Assembly: GCA_000507305.1 (NCBI GenBank)
Contig: DF239325.1
Coordinates: forward strand, 124,001-188,000
Reading direction: 5' to 3'
From: Breviolum minutum Mf 1.05b.01
Taxonomy: Eukaryota; Sar; Dinophyceae; Suessiales; Symbiodiniaceae
DNA length: 64,000 nucleotides
Below are positions 55,785 through 64,000 of the stretch, piece by piece. Position 1 is the stretch's first letter. Each line of letters opens with the position of its first letter. Both the position numbers and the translations under genes were made by a program. Under the pieces are notes generated by a model. The model saw only the letters and a program-made list of their open reading frames with translations, made no database searches and was not told the origin of the DNA.

Positions 55785-55898
55785 TACTGTTGATGGTTCA
55801 GAAATCGTGCACCAGTTGATTATAGTAAATATCATCCCATTATTCACAAGGTTTTAATACATCTCAGGTGGTGCAGGATTTGTGAACCATCAACAGTA
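55785..55898. repeat. Family I inverted-repeat element (copy 3)
   Basis: Starts TACTGTTGATGGTTCAGAAA and ends TTGTGAACCATCAACAGTA, flanked by TA. A solo right end (TTTCTGAACCATCAACAGT) follows at about 55994-56012. Confidence 0.8.
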
Positions 55899-56139
55899 GA
55901 TCTGCGAGATCGGTTTGGAACCAAGTTTTGAATCACCCGAGTATGCGGAGTTGTGTCAGTTGTTTCCCTAAGAATCCAACTGGTACCGGCCGATTTCTGA
56001 ACCATCAACAGTTGCATTGTTTTTTTTGTGAGATGTCTTGTCAGTGAGGAAATTTTGTGGCTCCGGAGCACCATGGCATGTATCAAACATGTTGTCACTT
56101 GGATTGGAAAAAAAACGGGAAACTTTGAACACAACAGAA

Positions 56140-56249
56140 TCTACCCTCCCGAAGTTTAACATAGCCCCTGAAAATAAGCCATCCCAAAAGGAAAGTAAGC
56201 TTCCAACCACCATTTTTGGGTGGCTATGTTAAACTTCGGGGGTGTACTT
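56140..56249. repeat. Family F-type inverted-repeat element
   Basis: Starts TACCCTCCCGAAGTTTAACA and ends TGTTAAACTTCGGGGGTGTA, flanked by TA; near-perfect 20-bp ends. Confidence 0.85.
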
Positions 56250-57179
56250 GGCCAATGGCTAAACTTTATTTTTTTTTGGAATTACATATTTAGTAGGGAA
56301 AATGTATCAAATCCAATTTTTTTGTCAGGGTCCATTGGCTACGTGAGGAATTTAGGTGGTGATTTTGATTATTTCTTACGATGAAACATGAACCATTTTC
56401 TCTTGAGAATCTGGGTGTCATTGTATTTTTGTTCTTATTTTTATCCTAAACAAAATATGATCTTTGGGAAAGTGATACATTTTTACATGGATATCTTTCA
56501 AGTCTGCTAGTACAGAGTTGCTGATCTTTGTTTTCTTTGCCCTGCCAGGAGAAGCTGTGTTTTCCTTGTCTTGGCACACCTCACGTAATCGCTCCAACCC
56601 CGCCCCCCCCCCGAAAATTTGTTTTACATGTTTTTTGCCACTACAAGTTCTGAATGCTTCAGTTTCGGGGAATTGTGTTTGGTTTTAAACAATCAAACAA
56701 AGTGAGACTAGGTGGTCTCAAAAAATGTTACATTTTTGTAGCGCGGTTCTTGGAGAAGAAAAGGCGATTGGACGACCTGTCAGTTATTTTTTTCAAGAAT
56801 AGATTGAACGTATGCCAACTAGGAGACTGTCATCTCTGATATGTTGTCCCACCTCCCTTAAAGCAACTTGAATGTGAATCATAATAATTAGCTTTAATAC
56901 AAAGGAGGATAAGACAAGAAAATCTGTATAGGTTTTCTTTGGGAGCTGCCTTTTGCGACATGTTTTTCATTTGTTTGTCTTATTTCAATGTACGCTGGAT
57001 TCAAAAAACATGGGAATTCATGATGTTGAATTGACACACTAAAATATGTCTTGGAATGTGCTAGATGTGGTAGGCTTCGTTCCACAGGGAGGGGATTTGC
57101 ATTGTCTTTTTTTTGGCGCTGCGCTGTGTCTCTTCGATGATCTTTGACATGGGATCATCACACTTTCGGAAATACTTTG

Positions 57180-57287
57180 TACCCTAAGAATCATGGGATC
57201 TCAAAACTGGTGGTTTGGAGATCCCAGACCCCTGCTATACACATCCAAACCCCTCAATAGCAGGGTCCAGTGATTCTTAGGGTACTG
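57180..57287. repeat. Family M inverted-repeat element (copy 2)
   Basis: Starts TACCCTAAGAATCATGGGAT and ends GTGATTCTTAGGGTA, flanked by TA. Confidence 0.8.
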
Positions 57288-58108
57288 ATAAACAACCATC
57301 CGAAGCAAATCCACGCCCTTGATCGTTTTTATTATTCGAGCTCCTCAGTCGTGTTCAACAGATCCCCCCGGACGATTCTTTGATTTAAGTTGTTCTATAG
57401 TGCATGTTTGTTGGGGATGTTTTCCAACTTTTATGCCTCCCATCACTTAACAAAAAAAAGTATAACAACTTGCCGGGCGTCCCCACCAAACCCAGAAAGA
57501 GGCAGTCCACCAGATACATTCTGGTGAACAAACATATCAGGCTGGAACATGCACCGGGTCGTCACTGTTGTTCCATGTATCTCCTTTTGAAAATCGTAGA
57601 TTTCACCAATGTTCGTTCTGCAGGGATTTGCGAGACGGGACCCCTACCAGGGGCCTAAGTAGGGTCATAACTCCACTTATGGGGGAGCTATAAGTTATAA
57701 GTTATACGTTATAGCACCAGTTTCCCATTCATAGGGCCATTTCCCTACACATCCAAATACCTCCTGAGGTGTTTTAGGTATATTTCTTGGGTCCAAATAT
57801 CTTCTCAGCAGGTGTTTGAATGTCTAGGGTTTATAGGGGTTTTCCTTTCATACTGGTTATTTAATAGTGATCCTTATATCATAATCCCCACATAACTGGG
57901 TAGTACATAGCTCCTATATACCCTAAACAATTTGGGTTGTTTTCATCCATGGATCCTATGGGATAGAGGTTTAAACTTCATCTATAACTATAGTTTGTAG
58001 GGGCCCATCTGAAATTTTAAAAACTGCCATCCTGAGGAAAGCTTTGGCGCTGCCATGACCGACAGAATCAAGGTGCGCCACAGTGTGGTATCGTTTGATC
58101 CAGAGATA

Positions 58109-58255
58109 TACTTGGATGTCCTGTTGGAACTTAGGATCAAAGCTTAGGATCAGTGAGTTATAACCCCTATATATATCCCATCTACAAGTAGGTGAATCAA
58201 CCAATTGATCCGATCACCATTGATCCGATCACTTCCTTGCCAGGACATCCAAGTA
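58109..58255. repeat. Family B inverted-repeat element
   Basis: Starts TACTTGGATGTCCTGTTGGA and ends CCTTGCCAGGACATCCAAGTA; interior arms AGGATCAAAGCTTAGGATCA diverged. Confidence 0.85.
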
Positions 58256-58504
58256 CAGGAACTACTTGGTGAAACTCGGTTTTTCCCTAAAGGTATCCAA
58301 ACACCTTCGAAGAAGAACGTGTTTTTTCACCCTCAAAAAATATACCAAAAAACACACTTTTCACCTCAGAAGGTATATGCCTGGATAGGATACTATCATG
58401 GGAATTTAAGGAGCTAAATCCGCCCCCCCAAAATGGCCACGTGAATCCCGAAAAGGAAGGGAACGCCGAATCCCGCGCTTCACTCACCGGAACTCTGCGT
58501 TCAG

Positions 58505-58618
58505 GACTTGGGTGGCATGTTAGCAGAGGTCCTTAAGGGCGATATGCTGAAGCTAAATGTTTTGGGCGGCGCCAGGCGTGGGCCCCGGGGGCCGGGGCCG
58601 TTGTTTTTGGGTCAGTGA
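58505..58618 (+). CDS. Candidate terminal exon, unknown gene
   Basis: After CGTTCAG|G one frame reads DLGGMLAEVLKGDMLKLNVL, then GGARRGPRGPGPLFLGQ and TGA. It starts as an amphipathic helix and ends in a short Gly/Pro/Arg tail. GC content is well above the flanks. It fits the AG|G acceptor rule and could be the last exon of a gene whose earlier exons I cannot identify. The frame is also open for some 15 codons upstream. Confidence 0.3.
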   Translation, partial: DLGGMLAEVLKGDMLKLNVLGGARRGPRGPGPLFLGQ

Positions 58619-59477
58619 TTCGTGCGGCCGGTGGTTTCCACTACGCCCCAGCCCAATTTTCAGTCAGAAACCAGGATTATGCCATTTTTTTAGACTCGGG
58701 AAATCTCAAACTAAACCTTCCTTCCTGACTGGAAAACGAGGTGGGGGGGAAACGGACCGACCGACCGAAGGTATAGAGAGGTTTTCGTCATACTTCAGAT
58801 GGTGGGGGGTTGTTTTCCCCCTGGAGTTTACGAGTCATTTCAATATTTGGAAGCTGCACATCCTGTTTGATTTGCTTTTCATTTTTTCACATATACATAT
58901 AGAGAGAGAGAGAACTATACCTACATATATATTTTCATGTACAGTTGCTTGCCAGATCATTCCTGAAGAGCCGGAGACAGATGCTGGAAAGGGCATCGTT
59001 ATGTGTTGATATGTCATTTGTGGCACAGATAGAATGCCATGCCTGCCTTCTGGTGATGTACGGCTCTGGCTCAAAAGATTCGTTAGTCTTCAATAGAGGA
59101 TGTCCACATGATTAGCGGCTCAGCGTGGGATTTGGGAGTGACCGAGAGTGTCAGGCTCCCCAGCAGTTCCAGTGCTAGCAGTAGCAGCAGCTTTTCTTTG
59201 CCAGTTTGGTTGCAAAACTTCTTCGAAGGCCCGCCGCCACAACGGCCAGGCAGCGATCTCTTGGCCAACGAGACCACAAGTTTCAGTGGTGGAAGAGTCT
59301 CCACACCATTCCGGCACTTGGCCTTTCACCGGCCACGAATTGATGTGTTGCATGGCCTTGTCATGCCAGAGATCCAGGAGTGCGAGGGCGCTTCTGGCGC
59401 GGCTGAGGGGTTTAAGCTCCATCTATAGCGATCGTAGGGGTCCATCTTGCGTTCCTTGGAAGTTAAACTAATATAGA

Positions 59478-59625
59478 TACAAGGTGGGCCCCTATAAGTT
59501 ATAAGTAGGTTTTAATTTTTAACCCTTTAAATGGCCGAAAATCAGTGGGTAAATGGTGTTATTTCACCCTACTTGTTGGGGTTTGTTGACTCCATTTATA
59601 ACGATCGTAGGGGCGCACCTTGTAC
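59478..59625. repeat. Family S inverted-repeat element (copy 3)
   Basis: Starts TACAAGGTGGGCCCCTATAA and ends ATCGTAGGGGCGCACCTTGTA, flanked by TA. Preceded at 59419-59450 by a solo right-end-like piece. Confidence 0.85.
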
Positions 59626-59862
59626 CATCTACATGATAGGCTTTGGAAAATGTATCTCCAGCTTGAGCAATTTCGTGTCATGTTGGGTATCTACGTTAAA
59701 TTTCGGTTGGTTAGCCCTTGAAAAGTTAGAAAATCTCACAAAGGACACGGATCGGTTTAAATCATCCTTTTTTTTCAACGGGGTTTGTCAGTTCAGGGGG
59801 TTTTCGATGCTGGTGGTGACTGATGGGTTTTTATGAAAATTATGAAAATACCTCATGAATCC

Positions 59863-59970
59863 AAGAAATCACCAACAGGACCCACTGAACGGACCCCTAA
59901 ACCTGAGGATCTAACTCCTCTAGTAACTTATATACTTGGGGTCCGTTGGTAAGGTCCCATTTAATTTTTG
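59863..59970. repeat. Family W repeat (copy 2)
   Basis: Contains CACCAACAGGACCCACTGAA, CCTGAGGATCTAACTCC and TTGGTAAGGTCCCATTTAAT, as at 23985-24103. Confidence 0.65.
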
Positions 59971-60035
59971 ATGGAATGAACATACCCTGGATCTTCCAAG
60001 CGTGTAAACATTTGGGCCTTTTCACAAAAAAAAAA

Positions 60036-60143
60036 TACCCCTCCCTAAAACTAACAGCTCGCCCCTGAAAATGGATGGTTGGAATACTAGTTTCCCTTTC
60101 GGAAGGCCCATTTTCAAGCGCTATGTTAATTTCAGGGAGGGTA
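60036..60143. repeat. Family F inverted-repeat element
   Basis: Starts ATACCCCTCCCTAAAACTAA and ends TTAATTTCAGGGAGGGTAC, flanked by TA; core ATGGATGGTTGGAATACTAG. Confidence 0.85.
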
Positions 60144-60421
60144 CCCAAAAATTTGCGCCTTTTCTAGAAGATCCAGGGCCATTGCCTCTTTGATAGGGCT
60201 CCTTCTGATCCGTTGATTTGCACGAAGGCCGTTTGAAGAAAGTTTGGAATCGTCTCATGAAACAGAGAAGGTGCACCGCCCGTGGGAAAAAGTGGAGGGA
60301 AACAATGTTGGCTTAATTCCTAAGTCAAGCAGGGAGAGACCTGACTAAACTGTTTGGGGGGATTTTAATAGGGATAGGATTCCTAGTTTAATATTTAGTA
60401 GGAACAATCAAGTTCAAGTTC

Positions 60422-60525
60422 ACATAGGATCCATGAGTGGTATATATATATACACCTACACATTTACCATAAAAATCAACCATTCATGGTAGGTAAAAAT
60501 ACCATGCATATATACACACCGATGG
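60422..60525. repeat. Family D palindromic element
   Basis: Starts ACATAGGATCCATGAGTGGT; the right arm ACCATGCATATATAC has decayed. Loop CATAAAAATCAACC. Confidence 0.65.
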
Positions 60526-61075
60526 TATGGAGGTCGACTCATCACATGACTTCACCTCTGGCAGGGTTGGATTGGTTAAAAACCATGGGGCGTAGGGATA
60601 TTCCCCCTTCCAAATGGGCTTGAAAATGGCATATAAATAGGGGTGATCCTAACCAGTTACCAACTGGGATGATCCTCCAAGTACCCAGCTTTTTATTGGC
60701 ATTATGATTCTTCATTGTACGAATACCGGTGTTCCACTAACCAATAATCTATTGAAAATTATCAGGATCCCTAACCATTAACCAACCATAATTTATTCAA
60801 AATTATCAGGATGCTTAAGCACCACTAATCAACCATGATTCAATCAAAATTCCAAGGATCCCTAAACATTAACATATCAACCAACCCAGGATTCCCGTGG
60901 ATTCCACGCGACTCCGACTTTTTCTACTCGACTCCAGGAGACATGGACCAGACTCTTTGAGGAAGCCACAAAGTTGAAAGAATCTGGGCTCAAAAACTTC
61001 GATTTGTGTGACTATATGAGCAATGAAAAAGACCCTGGTTGTTTAGGGTATATATGGGATGAAATACTATAAACC

Positions 61076-61514
61076 ATGATTCGCTGCCGAACCCCGATGT
61101 GGCGATTTCTTGGTGCGCAACAGCAAAGAAAGCGCGACCGGGTCTCGTCAGTGGACCAGGACCTCCGGATCAGTTCCACAAGAAGAAGGAACAAAAACAA
61201 AAAGAAGAGCAGGCTCGTTTGTGCGATCTTGAAAAAAAAGAAGGTGGGCGGGACAAGGCCGAGAAAGAAGAGAAAAGAGAAGCTGATTGGCTGAAGAAGA
61301 ATTGGCGCGACCAGCTTTTTCCAGGAGCGTGAGGTGTGGAGCTCTGGATTTCCAAGGCCAAACCGATTGGCTATGACAAGAAGGAGATCAGGATCTGTGC
61401 TGGTGATGTGGTGGTCTGTCATAGCGATCCACTTCGTCTACTGGTACGTTTGGAGAAGAAAGGCATTGATTGTCGGTGGTTTTTTTGTCAGAAAAAGATG
61501 GAAACATCACTATC
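61076..61514 (+). pseudogene. Lys/Glu-rich coding segment interrupted by TGA
   Basis: One frame is open from at least 61099 to 61570 except for a single TGA at 61330-61332. The first part is a basic/acidic coiled coil (HKKKEQKQKEEQARLCDLEK, then AEKEEKREADWLKKNWRDQL). The second reads ELWISKAKPIGYDKKEIRIC, then AGDVVVCHSDPLRLLVRLEK, a more globular, beta-rich segment. A splice at CCAG|GAGCG or an intron could also explain the stop. From about 61515 the sequence is a family C end, so coding stops at the repeat boundary. Product not recognised; its character resembles the scraps at 7688-8960. Confidence 0.45.
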
Positions 61515-61570
61515 TACCCTACTTGGAGAATCATTCCAGTTAGTTTCAGTGGTTAATAACCATGGTTGTT
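61515..61570. repeat. Family C left end
   Basis: TACTTGGAGAATCATTCCAG, then GTTAGTTTCAGTGGTTAATA and ACCATGG. No clear matching right end downstream; a C right end (GGGATGATCCTCCAAGTA) lies upstream at 60663-60681, in outward orientation. Confidence 0.65.
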
Positions 61571-61845
61571 TCACCAACAATTTCAGGTACCTAAAATGGA
61601 GGTACTGAACCTTATAAGGCTGTTTGGGGGGTAAGGTTTCCCTTACAAAAGCCTTAGATACACCTTATAAGTTATATCGTGGCTCTAATTCCTTATAGTT
61701 ATATATTACCCTAATGATCGCTATTGGACCATAGGATCCATGGGTTTGGTAAATATGTACTGTACTTAATTTGACTTACATTGATGTCGTTAGAAAAACA
61801 TCTTCATGGATTAATATGAATATACCAGGGCCATTTATCCTATTT

Positions 61846-61940
61846 GGTGTCAAATTATAGCGACCTCACACTACCGATTTACCCCGAAATGGTGGTCTAG
61901 TAAGGGAATTCCTCTTATTTTAGGGAAATCTAGGTTGTAA
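61846..61940. repeat. Family G repeat (copy 4)
   Basis: GTCAAATTATAGCGACCTCA, then CCGAAATGGTGG and TTTTAGGGAAATCTAGGTTG, in the family order. Confidence 0.65.
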
Positions 61941-62886
61941 GTTATACCTGGAACTCCAAACAACCAGTTTTTTTTATGGTTGTTTTAATTGACTGATTCC
62001 AAATCTTTACATGAAATCATGTCACCAAATATCCATAGAACAATTGGTTGTTTAGGGTACCAGGGAATTCCTTATAGTTATCTTATGGTAAGTGTTGATT
62101 AGTTACTATCTTCTATGACCCTTAGGATTTATGTACGGTATGTTTGCCTACATCCATGGTTGATTGTGGGGGTAATGTACCATAGATGGATCCTCAAAAT
62201 GATCTGACGGGGTTTCCAAGGTCCTTTTGTGTGGTCGGGAAAAGAACCAGGTGCACATGCAATATTTATATATAAGCATCCTGCTCTCCCACTAAGTTTC
62301 GCTAAGAGTCAAGTACTACTAATAATGAAAGAAATTGTGGTGAAAATTGTTTTTTTCTTTAACTTGGAGGTTGTTTGTTTGGTGGCTGTTGACTTTTTGC
62401 CATTGGTGAATCACTACTAGGTCACCATCAGGGGAACTTGTTTTTTGTTTTTCCAAGTATGTAGTAAGTAACTCAAAGTAATTGTGTTTTTTTCATGTCT
62501 AATAGAGCTCCCTTAGTCTGATTGTTTCCTTTTCATTGGAAGCTGGGAAACAACATGTCACTAAAAAAGTCCCCTTTCATGAATATATCTTGGGCTGTGC
62601 CCCCTCCCAGTAACAGTGGCAAATGAAAGTTTATAGGGATGTCCTACAAAGAATATCATCATCGTGGTGGTGACTGGCATCCTGGGCAGGGGGACAACTC
62701 AAGATGATATATCCCCCCCCAAAAAAGAACAGAATATGGCCCTAATCAGCTCCGGTCTCAACACTAAGTTTGCCAACATGTCTTGGGTTTACAGGAAGGG
62801 GCCCCTTTTTTGTTGTAAATGAGATATCACCGCAGTAAACCCTACCAATCACCCCGCTTGTAATAGTGTATAAATAAAGATATTCC

Positions 62887-62980
62887 CTAAGGATCCATGT
62901 ACGGTATATCTTACCTACAATTACCATATACATCAACAAAATGTAGGTAAATATACCATCGGCCATGGATCCGTAATGGG
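62887..62980. repeat. Family D palindromic element
   Basis: Starts CCTAAGGATCCATGTACGGT and ends CCATCGGCCATGGATCCG; arms contain TTACCTACAATTACCATA and ATGTAGGTAAATATACC. Confidence 0.75.
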
Positions 62981-63467
62981 ATTTTTTTCAATCCACTTCC
63001 CTAACAGTTTGGGGGCCCACTGCTGCGGGTTTCTTCCCGATGATCTTGGGGAAATGATTTTTTGGCCCAATGTTGACGAGCTTTTTTTGTTTGTTTCAAG
63101 TTGGAGGGCCCAACAACTCCAACTAAAAGAGCCAGGTTTCAGTTTGGGAAAGACACCTTTCATTGGTGTGTATTGTTTACATGACCGTATGCATTGTTTT
63201 TATCAGCGGTTTGCATTGCTTCAACCGTATGTAATAATTATACGTCTACATTTTTTAGTTGGTTTGTAAGCAAATATATGTTGTAATATATATTAATTGT
63301 TTTCTATTGTTTCAAACGGTTTGAACATGATGGGTCTCTATATATATATATATACTGTACCAGTTAACGCCGGCTTCCAAAAAAAAATGGGAGCCATCTT
63401 TGTCCTTCCTGGCTGGGCTTGATGGCTCCGATAATCCCTGCGGAATTTCACAACCGGTTAGGGTTTT

Positions 63468-63602
63468 GTACTTGGAGGATGGGCTCCCATTTAGTTTCAG
63501 TGGTTAATACCCATGGTTATCATAGGTCCCCTAAGGATCGGGTTAGTCCCCTTCCAAATGGGCTTTTCATGGCTTATAAATCGGGGTTATAAATCCTCCA
63601 CG
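63468..63602. repeat. Family C element (diverged)
   Basis: Starts TACTTGGAGGATGGGCTCCC and ends ATAAATCCTCCACGTAG; inside AGTGGTTAATACCCATGG and CCCCTTCCAAATGGGCTTTT. Confidence 0.65.
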
Positions 63603-63748
63603 TAGTGACTATCCAACTATTCAACTAGGCACCCATCCGGGTTTGGTTCCCATCAACTTCGCTGCTGATTTTTTGCGGATGTCTGATTCATCAACGGTTT
63701 GCATGGCACGAAAAGACGTGGTTATTTAGTTTGTATTGGAATTTCGTT

Positions 63749-63842
63749 ATCCCAAATGCTCAATGTATAGCCTATTTACCTACATTTATCATCAATCTAG
63801 GCCAAATGTAGGTATATATACCATAAATTGAGCATCTGGGTA
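63749..63842. repeat. Family E inverted-repeat element (intact)
   Basis: Starts TATCCCAAATGCTCAATGTA and ends TAAATTGAGCATCTGGGTA, flanked by TA. Middle TCATCAATCTAGGCCAAATG matches the copy at 54602. Confidence 0.9.
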
Positions 63843-64000
63843 TTACAAAAATCGTACTACCCAAATTTTTCTAGGCAGCAGTAGCCCACCAACTAACCAG
63901 GATTTAATACAATGTCGTACAGGTTTCTATTTAACCATTCAAATTGAGTGATATCAACGAACTTGCAGGCATAAAAGAAAGTAATATAAATTACAACTAT

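Larger units (their letters stand above)
54919..58504. other. Repeat-rich stretch, no gene recognised
   Basis: Contains families M (55158, 57180), I (55785), F (56140), a partial K (57780-57935) and B (58109). A short possible exon after TTCTGCAG|G at 57624 reads GFARRDPYQGP; unsupported. Confidence 0.45.
58619..61075. other. Repeats and an unassigned GC-richer block
   Basis: Around 59105-59425 all three forward frames and one reverse frame are open (100-107 residues), which is typical of GC-rich non-coding or captured DNA. The reverse frame (WPLWRRAFEEVLQPNWQRKA) and a forward Ser-rich frame are equally plausible. Families S (59478), W (59863), F (60036), D (60422) and a C right end (60655) follow. 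Confidence 0.4.
61571..64000. other. Repeat-rich end of the window, no gene recognised
   Basis: Contains family G (61846-61940), D (62887), C (63468) and E (63749). A frame at 62976-63269 (97 residues) follows the D element and has no recognised motif; 62229-62420 likewise. Confidence 0.45.

Noticed and set aside
59105..59430. Three overlapping ~100-residue frames on both strands
   Set aside because: All are equally open because the segment is GC-rich; none shows a recognisable domain, so no strand could be chosen.

Overview
The window is nuclear DNA from a eukaryote whose genes are cut into very small exons by long introns. I read at least twelve plus-strand exons of one DEAD-box RNA helicase of the DDX5/p68-DBP2 type between about 1.65 and 35.8 kb. 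The exons are 35 to 96 nt and the introns about 1.5 to 5.7 kb. All twelve assigned acceptors read AG|G. Most donors are GT, but two are GC (23093 and 24859), and both are fixed by reading frame. Frequent GC donors, a G fixed after the acceptor AG, bloated introns and a stray cytosine-5 DNA methyltransferase fragment are best matched by a dinoflagellate (Suessiales/Symbiodiniaceae-like). This is inference. Other introner-rich algae are possible, and I saw no spliced-leader relic.

Layout. 0-1.6 kb: end of an upstream intron, with one weak candidate exon. 1.6-35.8 kb: the helicase, in the order post-Ib segment (1646), lead-in to motif II (4562), DEAD-box tail (6224), motif III TAT (11987), domain linker (13688), candidate domain 2 start (18085), HGDK segment (23035), following helix (24812), motif V (27619), motif VI first half (29327), motif VI second half (30996), C-terminal tail (33414) and a Gly-rich tail (35694). 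The Q motif, motif I (GKT) and probably Ia lie upstream of the window. Several short linking exons are unassigned. 35.8-64 kb: mostly repeats, with isolated coding-like islands: a GC-rich patch near 40.2 kb, a 141-residue charged ORF at 45.6 kb, the methyltransferase fragment at 49.6-50.1 kb, a possible terminal exon at 58.5 kb and a disrupted lysine/glutamate-rich reading frame at 61.1-61.5 kb.

Most of the sequence is repeats. I distinguish about fifteen families of short (80-150 bp) inverted-repeat elements, here called A, B, C and so on. Many end at a TA dinucleotide, as expected for Tc1/mariner-type (Stowaway-like) MITEs. They are nested, half-deleted and duplicated. The clearest event is a 1457-bp foldback element (25647-27103) with an 8-bp target duplication, inserted into a family E element. 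A second is a family C element whose two halves now lie 3.2 kb apart around a block of decayed coding-like DNA (7319-10496). The helicase introns therefore look built from, and enlarged by, these elements.

No rRNA, tRNA, CRISPR array or bacterial-type operon was seen. Exon ends are set by reading frame and AG/GT/GC signals only, without transcript evidence.
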